A DNA stretch of 64,000 bases. It comes from JAVBJN01 sp031546985 (lineage in GTDB: Bacteria; Bacteroidota; Bacteroidia; Chitinophagales; Chitinophagaceae). The notes beneath the pieces are model-generated. The model had not been told where the DNA came from. It did no database searches and saw only the letters and a list, made by a program, of their open reading frames with translations. Where the stretch lies: the NCBI GenBank assembly GCA_031546985.1, contig JAVBJN010000037.1, positions 1-64,000 of the forward strand, given 5' to 3'. The first letter of the stretch is position 1. Every line of letters starts with the position of its first letter. Made by a program: the position numbers and the translations under genes. Shown here piece by piece: positions 1-8,255 of the stretch.

Positions 1-43
1 CGTCAGATTGCAGAACTACGCATCCCCCCACCCCGTATTATAA

Positions 44-286
44 AAACGGCTGGCAACAATTCGGTTACGGCAGAAGAAATACCTGGAGCTGGGAAATATC
101 AGCATTCATTCTGAACATAACTATATCCGCATCCTTCCTGCCAGAACGCTCATACTACAACATCGAGAAACAAAAAGACAGTTGCATAATGCTATTGCCA
201 AACTGCTGCGTAAAGAAGGGTTCCATTACCAGAAGACATTAGGTGCCTATGTGGCAGCGAAAGCTTTTTTTGAGGATTTAAAATAG
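44..286 (+). pseudogene. Possible degraded coding remnant at the left edge
   Basis: A reading frame is open from just after a TAA at 41-43 to a TAG at 284-286, about 80 residues, with no usable start codon. It ends in a plausible basic/hydrophobic C-terminus (GAYVAAKAFFEDLK). A second frame carries protein-like sequence over roughly 3-120, which suggests a frameshifted 3' end of a gene that began outside the window. I do not recognise the family. It could also be non-coding. Confidence 0.2.
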
Positions 287-616
287 TGGAGGGGGTATAT
301 GCTTACCTATTTTGTAGGAATCCCTCACTTAGAATGTGCTTTCCTAAATAGAAAACCTTGGCAATAGGAGATTACGTTGTGTTGTATTATGGATGTTGTA
401 TGTTGTTACTCAGCTTTCAAAAAAATAGTTTTCATTAATGGAGTTATCCAAACTTCCTTCAAAATTTTATGGTCAATTTTTTTCCAAAAATATTACATTT
501 ACCCCGACAGGTTAGAATAGTGAAGAAGGGTGAAAAAAGTAAATAAACCAATTTCATCCATTTTTCTGACACTTTTTTGACACACATCAAATAGAAACTC
601 CTGATTTTCAAGATAT

Positions 617-667
617 GGTGAATCCTGACGCGGTCACTACAAAAAGGACACTGTAAAGTGTCCTTTT
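617..667 (+). repeat. Direct repeat copy A: tRNA 3'-end-like tail plus terminator
   Basis: This segment aligns with 994-1046: aatcctg, a gcg/gtcac acceptor-like tail and then aaaaggacact-loop-agtgtcctttt. The differences are a short gap in the T-loop and a few substitutions. The tRNA part is decayed, while the terminator stem (642-652 pairing with 657-667, loop gtaa) is perfect over 11 bp. The two copies bracket the GIY-YIG gene. Confidence 0.7.
642..667. terminator. Hairpin terminator, copy A
   Basis: A perfect 11-bp stem AAAAGGACACT/AGTGTCCTTTT with a 4-nt loop is U-rich on its 3' arm. It matches the terminator at 1021-1046 almost base for base. Confidence 0.7.
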
Positions 668-710
668 CTATTTACACCACCAGCACCAGAGTATACATTT
701 TCATTTATTT

Positions 711-944
711 ATGAACTACTCTGTTTACATTCTTTATTCTGCTCTTTTAGACCGGTATTATATTGGGTGTACTTCCCTACTTCCTTCAATAAGGCTAGAA
801 AAGCACCTGGCTAACCATAGTGGTTTTACAGGAAAAGCGAAAGACTGGATAATTGTTTACGTAGAGGCATTCACTGAAAAATCTTTGGCTTTAAAAAGGG
901 AAAGGCAAATTAAAAGCTGGAAGAGCAAATCAAAAGTTCAATAA
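711..944 (+). CDS. Small GIY-YIG nuclease-domain protein (UPF0213-like)
   Basis: This 77-residue protein consists of little more than the GIY-YIG fold. It has the N-terminal VYIL and YYIG strands (residues 5-19), the RLEKH region where the catalytic Arg/His helix is expected, and a C-terminal ALKRERQIKSW helix holding the conserved Glu and Lys. Such stand-alone domains are common in Bacteroidota and their role is mostly unknown; DNA cleavage or repair is the usual assumption. The gene lies exactly between two copies of a tRNA 3' end with terminator, and its stop codon abuts the remnant tRNA body, which suggests a tRNA-associated mobile gene. Confidence 0.85.
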   Translation: MNYSVYILYSALLDRYYIGCTSLLPSIRLEKHLANHSGFTGKAKDWIIVYVEAFTEKSLALKRERQIKSWKSKSKVQ

Positions 945-946
945 CT

Positions 947-1018
947 CATCTCAACTTAATAGAGCACCCCCGATTCAGATCGGGGAGGTTTCAGGTTTGA
1001 ATCCTGGCGCCGTCACCA
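947..1018 (+). pseudogene. tRNA remnant lacking its 5' acceptor strand
   Basis: The 3' half folds like a tRNA. There is a T-arm (stem 991-995 with 1003-1007, loop TTTGAAT), a 3' acceptor strand cgccgtc (1008-1014), discriminator A and encoded CCA (1016-1018). A C/G-rich anticodon-like hairpin (966-985) has a six-base loop instead of seven, and a D-arm-like tagagc precedes it. The matching 5' strand (gacggcg expected) is missing because the sequence runs straight into the GIY-YIG gene end. I therefore call it a non-functional remnant of undetermined identity. Confidence 0.6.
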
Positions 1019-1020
1019 CA

Positions 1021-1050
1021 AAAAGGACACTGAAAAGTGTCCTTTTTTAT
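1021..1050. terminator. Bidirectional terminator between tRNA remnant and queD
   Basis: A perfect 11-bp stem (1021-1031 with 1036-1046, loop gaaa) is followed by a T-run on the plus strand. It also ends in U-rich sequence on the minus strand, so it can serve the converging queD operon as well. Confidence 0.75.
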
Positions 1051-1067
1051 TTTATCTGGTACAGTCA

Positions 1068-1421
1068 TCAACCCCTGTAAATAACACCTGAGGTTGGTGT
1101 TTCATCCAGTTTAATTTTTGTAAGCAGAGGTAGCTCCGCTTTAATCTTTTCCCAAAGCCAAACGGCCAATCGCTCACAGGTAGGATTTTCAAGCCCAGGC
1201 ACTTCATTCAATGTTTTATGGTCTACAAGATCAATAATGTTTCCTATTTTCTGTTTAATCTCTGCAAAGTCCATTACCCAACCCTGTTCATTGTCTATAC
1301 TTCCTTCAAAATAAACTTTCAGCTTGTAGGTATGGCCATGCATATTGCGGCATTTATGCCCTTCCGGTACATTGGGCAGGAAGTGGGCCGAATCGAACGT
1401 AAATTCCCTGTAAATGATCAT
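1068..1421 (-). CDS. queD: 6-carboxy-5,6,7,8-tetrahydropterin synthase / 6-pyruvoyl-tetrahydropterin synthase family
   Basis: This 117-residue protein has the normal QueD length and fold markers: His13 in DSAHFLP, catalytic Cys24 and His28/His30 in CRNMHGH as zinc ligands and nucleophile, a VMDFAEIK motif, and the C-terminal LDETPTSGVIY strand. QueD converts 7,8-dihydroneopterin triphosphate to 6-carboxytetrahydropterin in queuosine biosynthesis. The sequence cannot separate this from a PTPS role. It is the last gene of a minus-strand run after proline dehydrogenase and a flavin split-barrel protein; no other queuosine gene is nearby. Confidence 0.9.
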   Translation of the reverse strand: MIIYREFTFDSAHFLPNVPEGHKCRNMHGHTYKLKVYFEGSIDNEQGWVMDFAEIKQKIGNIIDLVDHKTLNEVPGLENPTCERLAVWLWEKIKAELPLLTKIKLDETPTSGVIYRG

Positions 1422-1438
1422 ATCTTATTAATTATATC

Positions 1439-1867
1439 CTATAGAATCCGGTTCCAGCATTGCTTATCCCTGCATCCGGCGATTGTTTTGGTCAGCTGAA
1501 TGCTGCGCAATTCAACCACAAATAAAAAACCTTTCATGAGTACTGCTGCTGGATACTGCAAGTGATAGGTCTTGTGAGCGCCATCGCATATCTCCGGCGA
1601 GGTGGTAATGCCCCCTTCCAGCCGCAGCCCTTCATTGTGGTGCAAAGCCAAGTGGTCTCCCAATATCGTTCCCACGACTGGTGTACCTTCTCCGAAAATC
1701 CGGGCCTGCCTGCTGCCTGCCGCAGATTTAAACACCAGCAACATCTTACTTTCTACAAATTTATAAAAACAGTTAAAGCAAAAAGGCATACCGTCATCCA
1801 CTCCGCAAAGCGTTGCAACCTTGTGCTGTTTTAGAAAGAGCTGTATCGCCTGCAGGTCATTTTGCAT
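1439..1867 (-). CDS. Pyridoxamine 5'-phosphate oxidase-like FMN split-barrel protein
   Basis: The 142 residues show the split-barrel pattern: N-terminal VATLCGVDDGMPFCFNCFYKF strands, a LLVFKSAAGSRQAR segment typical of FMN phosphate contact, and a VVGTIL strand. It resembles the YhbP/UPF0306 branch, small flavin- or heme-binding proteins of unknown substrate. The start overlaps the end of the proline dehydrogenase gene by 11 bp, so the two are probably co-translated. Confidence 0.7.
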   Translation of the reverse strand: MQNDLQAIQLFLKQHKVATLCGVDDGMPFCFNCFYKFVESKMLLVFKSAAGSRQARIFGEGTPVVGTILGDHLALHHNEGLRLEGGITTSPEICDGAHKTYHLQYPAAVLMKGFLFVVELRSIQLTKTIAGCRDKQCWNRIL

Positions 1868-3041
1868 GGTTCAACTTCCTCCTTTTCAGTTCGGTGCGGA
1901 TATTGGTCAGTTCCCTGCCCGACTGGCCGGCTACAGATGTATTCTCTTCTGCCCGCCTTACCAGGTATGGCATTACCTCTTTTACCGGGCCGTATGGCAG
2001 GTATTTAGACACATTAAAGCCCTCGGCAGCCAGGTTAAAGGAAATATGATCGCTCATACCAAAAAGCTGGGAAAAAGATACCCTGTTATCGTTTCGCGCT
2101 ATGCCCAATGCCTCCATTGCTAGTATAGCGTTGTAACTGCTTGTCTCGTTATGCGTACCAATAAACACAGCCAGGTGCTCCAAATGCTGCAGGCAGAAAA
2201 GAACAGCCTCATCAAAATCACGATCAGTAGCTTCCTTATCAGACTGAATCGGATTGGGGTATCCGATCTTCCAGGCACGGGCGCGCTCCTTTTCCATATA
2301 CGCGCCACGTACCAGCTTTGCACCCAGCAGGTAGCCTTGCTCCTGTGCATGCCGCAATGCATCTTCTAAAAACGGTAAAGTAGCCCAACAATACAATTGA
2401 AAGGTGTTGTATACCATCACTTGTCTTCGGTTAAACAAAGCCATCATGGCTACTGTAAGTTCGTTTACGGGATCCTGTATCCAGGTTTCTTCTGCATCTA
2501 CCAATACGCTGATATTACACTCCGATGCAATGGTGCAAATATGATGCACACGCCTGTAAACCCGCTGCCACTCCTGCTCTTCTGCAGTACTTAACGGCAA
2601 CGCCAGGTGTTTTTTCTCCAGCAATGCGTACCGGGCCAGGCTTGTAATTTTAATACTGGTGAAGGAAATGCTTTTTTGACCAGCGGCGCTGTTTATGGCG
2701 GCAATGATCGTTTCTTTCGCTTTGTCGAAATCGGTTTCTGTTTCCTTTTGCTCTGCGCCATAATCGAGGATGGCCGATACACCGTGTTTGTAAATTCTAT
2801 CAGCAGTACGCAGGGCTTCGTCCAACGTTTCGCCACCACAAAACTGGCGAAAAATAGTAGCTTTTATCATGCCCTTTACCGGTAGGTGCCACGCGAGACA
2901 TCTCTTCGTTAAAGTCATGGCATGGCGTGCAATAAATGGCGAGCCGATTGCGCGAAAAAGGAGCATGGCGTTTTGCAATTCACGATCGCTCCGGTACCGG
3001 AATGCACTTGCAGTATCTTCAAAAATTTGTACTGAAATCAT
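1857..3041 (-). CDS. Proline dehydrogenase (FAD-dependent, monofunctional)
   Basis: A 394-residue PRODH TIM-barrel. Hallmarks are KLVRGAYMEKER (residues 242-253), the FGMSD motif (327-331), KYLPYGPVKEVMPYL (346-360) and RRAEEN (362-367), which bind FAD and the proline carboxylate. It oxidises proline to pyrroline-5-carboxylate and passes electrons to quinone at the membrane. The PutA DNA-binding and P5C dehydrogenase domains are absent, as usual in Bacteroidota. It heads a short minus-strand operon with the split-barrel protein and QueD. Confidence 0.93.
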   Translation of the reverse strand: MISVQIFEDTASAFRYRSDRELQNAMLLFRAIGSPFIARHAMTLTKRCLAWHLPVKGMIKATIFRQFCGGETLDEALRTADRIYKHGVSAILDYGAEQKETETDFDKAKETIIAAINSAAGQKSISFTSIKITSLARYALLEKKHLALPLSTAEEQEWQRVYRRVHHICTIASECNISVLVDAEETWIQDPVNELTVAMMALFNRRQVMVYNTFQLYCWATLPFLEDALRHAQEQGYLLGAKLVRGAYMEKERARAWKIGYPNPIQSDKEATDRDFDEAVLFCLQHLEHLAVFIGTHNETSSYNAILAMEALGIARNDNRVSFSQLFGMSDHISFNLAAEGFNVSKYLPYGPVKEVMPYLVRRAEENTSVAGQSGRELTNIRTELKRRKLNHAK

Positions 3042-3083
3042 ATTTCTCTATTTATACAGGCATTTATTCATCTCTGTTTGGGT

Positions 3084-3413
3084 TCACCAGCCCAGCATGG
3101 CTTTGCCCTCTTCACTAATAAGACCGGCATGCCATTTGGGCTCCCATACCAGTGTAACAATGGTTTCGTAACCCGGCATTACCGCATTGCCCGCTACCGC
3201 TACATGCCCGGTAAGCATTGCACCCATTGGGCAGGAAGGTGTAGACAACGTCATATCGACAAATATTTTGTGCAGATCCATATCTACCCTTACCTCGTAT
3301 ACAAGGCCCAGGTCAACGATATTAACCCCCAGTTCGGGATCGGTTACTTTGCCCAATGCCTGAACGATTTTCGATTTTTCGCCAAACGCGGGGTCTTTAA
3401 TGTCTATGTACAT
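3084..3413 (-). CDS. DUF59 / MIP18-family metal-sulfur cluster assembly factor
   Basis: A 109-residue stand-alone DUF59 domain. It carries the VTDPELGVNIVDLGLVYEV core and the TLSTPSCPMGAML loop with the family's conserved reactive Cys. SufT/PaaD-type members help mature Fe-S proteins. It sits directly downstream of a DUF2249 protein and RIC in the NO-stress part of the island, so a role in Fe-S rebuilding after nitrosative damage is a reasonable inference. The start overlaps the end of the upstream membrane-protein gene by 17 bp. Confidence 0.88.
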   Translation of the reverse strand: MYIDIKDPAFGEKSKIVQALGKVTDPELGVNIVDLGLVYEVRVDMDLHKIFVDMTLSTPSCPMGAMLTGHVAVAGNAVMPGYETIVTLVWEPKWHAGLISEEGKAMLGW

Positions 3414-4665
3414 ACGTTACCAGTTTTCGAACAATCATTATCACATGTATGCAGTAAAATGAAGCGGCTACAAACATTGCAGCAGCCCCGGTATAGATAA
3501 CCGGCACCTGTTGCAGCAGTATACCGGACAGGAACAGCAGATAACCCGGAAAGTAGAGATACATCTGCCATTTTACCCAGTCCTCCCGGTACAGATCGGC
3601 AGGCAAAAAACCGGGCAATTCGCTGGGCCGGTTGATATGCATCCAAACCACAAAAGGAAGGGTTTTAAATGTTTGCCCCATTATAATTACGCTTATAAAA
3701 CCTGCAAAAAAGGAGAAGCCCAATGCCATTGTCCAGCTGGCAGACACCTTTGCCACTTTTACAAAATGCAGCACCAGCAATACAAATGGTACAGCCAGCA
3801 GCAACAAAGCCAGGAAAGTCTGTTTCAACCCCTGGTCTGTTTTTTTGCGCATGGCGCTCTTCCTGCATACGGCCACATAGCGGAAATAAAATACCAGACC
3901 GGCCAGTACCATCAAAAGGCTTACCGGCGCGAGCGCAATGGAACGGAACACCATGCCCGATACGAAGAACAGCAGCAGGGCGCCATTGACCAGGTAATAA
4001 GTATAGTTCAGCCAGGCTGTTTTCTCTGTCCGGCTCAGTAGAAACATTGGAATAAGTCTTGAACTTACGCCAATCACCAACTGGAGAAACCAGCCCGCAA
4101 TGCCTACCGTTGCATGTATTTTAAGATAATGCAGGTGGCTTACCGGCAGGAAAGGATATCTCAGGTTGACGAGCAGCAGTAAACCCAACACGGCAGTAAT
4201 GATGAGCCAGGCATGTGCGGCCCGCATAAAATGGGCCACCAGGCTTGCCTTACCTGCCCCGAAAGTTTTAAAAAGATTAAAGGCATGGAGTATAAAACCC
4301 AATAAAATAAGTCCGCCACCTGCAAATCCCAACATTGTAATGGAGAAATGCCAGAAGGTATATACCAATAAACTTACACCTGCAACCATCACACCCAATA
4401 CCCATAGCGGCAGTTTCTCGCTGTACAGTTTTTGCTCGGCTATTACGGGTACCAATTGGTTGCTGGCACCAAAAATGAGCAGTATTGCCCATCCCAGCGC
4501 GGTAAGATGTGTAATAGCCAATAGCTTAGGTTGAAAAAAATGCCCGGTAAATGCTGGTGCTGCCACAATGCATAAACCCGTAGCCAGTACAAAAGCCAGC
4601 GCTGCTGTAACATAATAGGGAACGACCGTAAATTTCTTCGGTATCTGCTCTTCCGATGGCATCAT
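3397..4665 (-). CDS. Polytopic membrane protein, NnrS/heme-copper-like
   Basis: A 422-residue protein with about 12 hydrophobic segments. Helix-embedded histidines occur in HLTALGWAILLIFGASNQLVP and again in HLHYLKIHATVGIAGW, followed by VSSRLIPMFLLS. This arrangement resembles NnrS and heme-copper subunit I-like proteins found beside denitrification genes, but no full catalytic ligand set is visible. It lies 4 bp downstream of the DUF2249 gene. An accessory role in NO handling or heme/copper trafficking is inferred from context only. Confidence 0.6.
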   Translation of the reverse strand: MMPSEEQIPKKFTVVPYYVTAALAFVLATGLCIVAAPAFTGHFFQPKLLAITHLTALGWAILLIFGASNQLVPVIAEQKLYSEKLPLWVLGVMVAGVSLLVYTFWHFSITMLGFAGGGLILLGFILHAFNLFKTFGAGKASLVAHFMRAAHAWLIITAVLGLLLLVNLRYPFLPVSHLHYLKIHATVGIAGWFLQLVIGVSSRLIPMFLLSRTEKTAWLNYTYYLVNGALLLFFVSGMVFRSIALAPVSLLMVLAGLVFYFRYVAVCRKSAMRKKTDQGLKQTFLALLLLAVPFVLLVLHFVKVAKVSASWTMALGFSFFAGFISVIIMGQTFKTLPFVVWMHINRPSELPGFLPADLYREDWVKWQMYLYFPGYLLFLSGILLQQVPVIYTGAAAMFVAASFYCIHVIMIVRKLVTYVHRH

Positions 4666-4669
4666 GGCA

Positions 4670-5458
4670 TCAGAGTTTGTAAATAATCAAGCGCACCCCC
4701 TGCTCTTCCTGGTTAAATACGAGCTCATAGCCTCTTTCTTTCAATTCAGGAAGCAGGAACATGGGCATTTTTTTATGCTGCACAAGCAGCGCCATACCTT
4801 CCGGTAATGTTTCCAGCTGGTGCAAAATAGCAACCATAGGTTGCGGCATGGGCAAAGCCCGCACATCAATGGTGCGCAACTGGTTATGGTAGAGCCTGGC
4901 TATCTGGTCAAAATCGGCTCCGTTTTCAGCAGCAGTGCTTTCTGTTAAAAGCGCCACAGTTCTATGGATATAAGTATAAACCGTGTTTTCATCTTGCTGA
5001 ACCACCTGCGTTTCATACCCCTGCTTGTGGAGTATTCTGAGCAGCGGTGTGGGTTCAAAAGAATTGATGAGCAGCAATGTTTCACCTTGCGCAACAGTTG
5101 TAAGCTCCTGCATGATCTTCGTAAACGGATCGGCCCCGTTTGCTATATCCTGCCGCACATCCAGTTTAAAATCATAGCTGGTATGCAATACCCGTGCATC
5201 GCTATGCGGGATGGCATCCGGCTTTGCGGCAGTGGTTATCGTAAATCCTAACGGGCGCAGCTTTTCAAAAATTGTTTCTACACTACATTTCCCTATCCGC
5301 GCCGCATCGCTGACTGTAACCCGCGAAGCCAGTATTTTTCTCAGCACCGGGTTCCGCAATTTGGTAAAATGTTGGTTAATCTCCGCGATCTTATCAATCA
5401 CTCTGGCATCGGCAGCAATGAGCGCAGATATTTTGGTATTTTCTGTTACCGGTATCAT
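4670..5458 (-). CDS. DUF1858 plus tandem DUF2249 protein
   Basis: The 262 residues hold an N-terminal DUF1858-like helical domain (residues about 8-70, ISALIAADARVIDKIAEINQHF) and two DUF2249 modules. The first begins at about LDVRQDIANG (100) and the second at RTIDVRALPMPQPM (about 190), each with the family's pattern LLxxSxxPTPLL or its diverged copy. DUF2249 is related to TusA/SirA folds and recurs in NO-response and denitrification clusters. The molecular function is unknown. It lies between RIC and an NnrS-like gene. Confidence 0.75.
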   Translation of the reverse strand: MIPVTENTKISALIAADARVIDKIAEINQHFTKLRNPVLRKILASRVTVSDAARIGKCSVETIFEKLRPLGFTITTAAKPDAIPHSDARVLHTSYDFKLDVRQDIANGADPFTKIMQELTTVAQGETLLLINSFEPTPLLRILHKQGYETQVVQQDENTVYTYIHRTVALLTESTAAENGADFDQIARLYHNQLRTIDVRALPMPQPMVAILHQLETLPEGMALLVQHKKMPMFLLPELKERGYELVFNQEEQGVRLIIYKL

Positions 5459-5482
5459 ATAGTGCAGTTTATCAGTATCACA

Positions 5483-6403
5483 TCAGGCCTGGGCATGTAA
5501 TACTTTCGGGAAAAGAATATTATTCTCGAGGTGAATGTGTTGCAGCAAATCGTCTTCAAACGCTTTGAGTTTAAAGTAAAGCATGCCCACACTATTGCAC
5601 GCACCCTCATACAGGGTAAAATTGCCAGTCAGTTCATGTATATCTTTCAGCAACTGTCCTACTGCCTGGTGTTCGTCTTCTGCACCGGAGATCGATTCTC
5701 TAAGCACCTGCAGCGCAGCTTCCCGGTTTTCTCCCCGCTCCAGTTGCTTAATGGCAGGAAACAGCACTTCTTCTTCCATTTTCATGTGGCTGCACAAGTC
5801 CTTTCCTATTACATTAACAGCATAAAATATACGCTCCAGGTAAGGCCTGTTGCTGCCGTGGTGCAAGGCCACTTTCTCTGCCAGTTCTGTAATCATTGGC
5901 AGGTTATTGTTCACATAACTGTGGTGTACGTTTACAATATAATCGGCCAGGAACGAAGGCGTAAAAGCATTAAAATCATGCTGCTGGCCGGTCAGCGACA
6001 GTTTATCCACATCTTCCAGTTCCTTTTTTACCCGCAGCACATCCAGATTTTTTTCCTGGCAGGCTTCTTCCAGGGTATGTTTACCACCACAGCAGAAATC
6101 AATACCCAGCCGTTTCAGCAACTCTGCTTTTCTCATATCGGCTGCAGCTATAGCGCCCACCGTTTCCGGCGCTTGTGTATGTTTGCGTATCTCTACTTTC
6201 CATACTTGCGGGCCATTTTCGAGATAAATCCACGAAAAACAATTTCCCCTTTCGCCCAACAACTGGTAATACAATGGTTTGGGATCATGATCGTTGTGAA
6301 TCACCACCGCTTCGCCACTTATAATGCGGTCAAATGCATCGAAAATAGTGGGATGCTTCATTCTCGGTTCGAGTATGGTAACATCAATAAATACTTCATT
6401 CAT
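5483..6403 (-). CDS. ric: Di-iron Fe-S cluster repair protein RIC/ScdA with N-terminal DUF2249
   Basis: I place the start at the Met of MNEVFIDV (6403), 15 codons inside the longest frame; it then overlaps the upstream membrane gene by 8 bp. About 306 residues: DUF2249 (HNDHDPKPLYYQL), a ScdA_N domain with the paired cysteines of GIDFCCGG, and a hemerythrin-like di-iron domain whose ligands lie in VHHSYVN, LHHGSN, HMKMEEEVLFP, EDEHQAVG and HIHLENNILFP. RIC proteins repair Fe-S clusters and di-iron sites damaged by NO. This fits its place among nor/nir genes. Confidence 0.92.
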   Translation of the reverse strand: MNEVFIDVTILEPRMKHPTIFDAFDRIISGEAVVIHNDHDPKPLYYQLLGERGNCFSWIYLENGPQVWKVEIRKHTQAPETVGAIAAADMRKAELLKRLGIDFCCGGKHTLEEACQEKNLDVLRVKKELEDVDKLSLTGQQHDFNAFTPSFLADYIVNVHHSYVNNNLPMITELAEKVALHHGSNRPYLERIFYAVNVIGKDLCSHMKMEEEVLFPAIKQLERGENREAALQVLRESISGAEDEHQAVGQLLKDIHELTGNFTLYEGACNSVGMLYFKLKAFEDDLLQHIHLENNILFPKVLHAQA

Positions 6404-7658
6404 GTTTTTGTATTTTAAGATTAATATATTGCCGCGCATGCAATGCACCTTTTACCTGGCGAAAAGTAAATACACGTATCGGTAACGCCCGGAATGCAAT
6501 AAATACAGCGCCGGAAAACAACAGCATTGCAGCAAAAAGCAATAGCCGGTTTATATAAGATGCCGGTAGAAATGAAGCAGTAAAAGGCTGTCCCAGTAAG
6601 AGCAATTCATTGATTACAATACCGGTAATAAACAGCGAGAGCGCCATTCGCATACGGAGGCCTCCGTGCAATACGCCCCAATGCAGGTAAAACGCCAATA
6701 TGGCAAGTGACACAAACCCCAGTAATACCAGGTGCAGAAAACCGATGATCAATGACCGGCTTGCAAAAACCATTGCACCTACAGCAGGCACCACGATTGC
6801 TACCCGCATAAGAGAGAGCAGTATAAAAGCCCCAATCGATAGTCCTGTCACGTGCCTGGTTAATGGAGCAGCTGCATTGCGCAGCAGGCTTTTAATACAG
6901 GGCAATAGCACTGCAATGGCACACAAAAGCAACACAGCACCTAGTGCTGAAATAAACCATGCCACACGACCCGGCTGGTGCCACAGGTAACACATAAAAA
7001 GGGAAGGCCAGACAGAAGCAGTCAATAAAACCGAAACCCCTTTTGTCCAACGGCCTTCCACTTTATATACATGCAACAACAGCGCAAATACGGCGAGGGT
7101 AAAAAAACCATTGTATTGAAAGTGCAGGTAAGTATAAATGGCATCGTTATACCATACCTGGTTTTGAATTTTCATAGCAGACAGGCCCGCTATCATAAAT
7201 GGCCCCGCAGCAGAGGCCGACAGGCACACTACCGCGGCCACCGAAAGTGTTTTTACAGCACCCGAAAGCCTGGCACACCGCACATCACGGATAAACACCA
7301 CGGTAAAAACAAAAGAGACCAACACCAAAAGTGTAGAAAAAAAGATACTGCCCGGCGCATATCCCTGCCAGGCAAAACAGCCCAGCATGCCATAAGCGCT
7401 CACCAGCACACCTGCCAGTAACCATTGGTACAACCGGCGGGCCGCCCATTGCCCGGGTAACAAGCTATAAACCATAAGGCTCATTAAAGCCAGGGTAACC
7501 CAACCGCCAAAAGCAAAATGAGAATGCGCATGCAACCAATGGGCATAATTGAAGGCACCGGAAGGAAATACGGCCACTCCCCGTAATACAAGCCCCAGCA
7601 GCGCTACCACTGCCAGGTTAACCAGCGAAACCCTTACCCAAATGGCCAGCTGTTTCAT
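6396..7658 (-). CDS. NnrS-like / heme-copper-type 12-TM membrane protein
   Basis: The start is set at MKQLAIWV (7658). The longer frame to 7817 would translate through the operator at 7680-7695 and has an unconvincing charged N-terminus. About 420 residues and 12 hydrophobic helices. Histidines lie in HAHSHFAFGGW, YLHFQYNGFF and FLHLVLLGF, a pattern shared with the protein at 29330-30571, so the two are paralogues. An operator-like palindrome sits 22 bp before the start codon. Role in NO metabolism inferred from context. Confidence 0.7.
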   Translation of the reverse strand: MKQLAIWVRVSLVNLAVVALLGLVLRGVAVFPSGAFNYAHWLHAHSHFAFGGWVTLALMSLMVYSLLPGQWAARRLYQWLLAGVLVSAYGMLGCFAWQGYAPGSIFFSTLLVLVSFVFTVVFIRDVRCARLSGAVKTLSVAAVVCLSASAAGPFMIAGLSAMKIQNQVWYNDAIYTYLHFQYNGFFTLAVFALLLHVYKVEGRWTKGVSVLLTASVWPSLFMCYLWHQPGRVAWFISALGAVLLLCAIAVLLPCIKSLLRNAAAPLTRHVTGLSIGAFILLSLMRVAIVVPAVGAMVFASRSLIIGFLHLVLLGFVSLAILAFYLHWGVLHGGLRMRMALSLFITGIVINELLLLGQPFTASFLPASYINRLLLFAAMLLFSGAVFIAFRALPIRVFTFRQVKGALHARQYINLKIQKHE

Positions 7659-7679
7659 GCAATTTATGTTGATTAAAAC

Positions 7680-7695
7680 AGGACAAATTTGTCCT
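7680..7695. promoter_or_regulatory. Perfect palindromic operator (putative Rrf2/NsrR-like site)
   Basis: AGGACAAATTTGTCCT is a perfect 16-bp palindrome centred about 30 bp before the start at 7658. The embedded CAAATTTG (minus strand) resembles a TAnnTTTG -7 box, so bound protein would block the promoter. It shares its core with sites at 8238, 22018, 22088 and 22597. Confidence 0.7.
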
Positions 7696-7716
7696 ATATT
7701 TATTGAAATTTTTTTT

Positions 7717-8193
7717 CTATTCTCCTCTTTTGCTGATCCAGAATTCGTCTTCCCAGAAAGGAATATGTTTGTGCCAATCCAACCGGATCTGCTCGCCCGA
7801 AGCGGCAAGTTTCTCACCCGGCACCGATGCTTCTATGCATGGAAACAACTGCCGCTCCTCAAAACGGATATGCACATCCAGCATATCGGCAAACTCCTGC
7901 AATAAAACTTCGTTCACCTGGTTTATTTTAAACTGTCCTACCAGGTTGCGCAGCAATACATGCTGCAGCATGGCTTCATTCCGTAACGGATGGTCTTCTG
8001 GAAGCAAGGGGAACACAAAAGATTCTTCCAGCCTGAAATGCGTTTCAAGCTCCTGGTCGTAACAATACAGTATGTACCCGGCAATCCTGTTTACTGAAAC
8101 CTTGTTTTTTATTCCGCTGCGGATCTTCCAACACAGTAACAAGCCATTATGGTGGTCTTTTGACAGTTGTACTAACTCGGGTGAACGTTTCAT
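7717..8193 (-). CDS. Hemerythrin-domain protein
   Basis: A 158-residue HHE protein with di-iron ligand motifs DHHNG (14-18), HFRLEESFVFP (about 52-62), HVLLRN and HIRFEERQLFP. Such proteins bind O2 or NO or assist di-iron chemistry in the cytoplasm; here NO sensing or storage is likely. The gene has its own promoter: a TATATTTG -7 box (8212-8219, minus strand) and an operator palindrome at 8238-8251. The hemerythrin-like domain of RIC is encoded two genes downstream. Confidence 0.88.
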   Translation of the reverse strand: MKRSPELVQLSKDHHNGLLLCWKIRSGIKNKVSVNRIAGYILYCYDQELETHFRLEESFVFPLLPEDHPLRNEAMLQHVLLRNLVGQFKINQVNEVLLQEFADMLDVHIRFEERQLFPCIEASVPGEKLAASGEQIRLDWHKHIPFWEDEFWISKRGE

Positions 8194-8211
8194 AAAACCA
8201 ACTTTACACTA

Positions 8212-8219
8212 CAAATATA
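8212..8219 (-). promoter_or_regulatory. -7 box of the hemerythrin promoter
   Basis: Reading the minus strand, TATATTTG matches the Bacteroidota TAnnTTTG consensus and lies 18 bp before the start codon at 8193. A TTG 21 bp further upstream, inside the operator at 8238-8251, can act as the -33 element. Confidence 0.55.
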
Positions 8220-8237
8220 CGTAATCGTTTTAAAAAA

Positions 8238-8251
8238 GGACAATTTTGTCC
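8238..8251. promoter_or_regulatory. Operator palindrome upstream of the hemerythrin gene
   Basis: GGACAATTTTGTCC has 5-bp outer arms GGACA/TGTCC with an AT-rich centre. It overlaps the likely -33 region of the promoter, as expected for a repressor site. Same motif family as 7680-7695 and the three sites around the Rrf2 gene. Confidence 0.7.
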
Positions 8252-8255
8252 GATA

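Larger units (their letters stand above)
287..710. other. AT-rich intergenic stretch
   Basis: No credible gene here. The only structure I see is the diverged tRNA 3'-end-like segment and terminator hairpin at 617-667, listed separately. The rest is AT-rich. Confidence 0.5.

Noticed and set aside
947..1018. Functional tRNA gene
   Set aside because: T-arm, 3' acceptor strand and CCA are present, but no 5' acceptor strand complementary to cgccgtc exists upstream and the anticodon loop is one base short.
7659..7817. N-terminal extension of the NnrS-like gene
   Set aside because: It would encode the operator palindrome and AT-rich promoter DNA; the hydrophobic N-terminus of the family begins at 7658.
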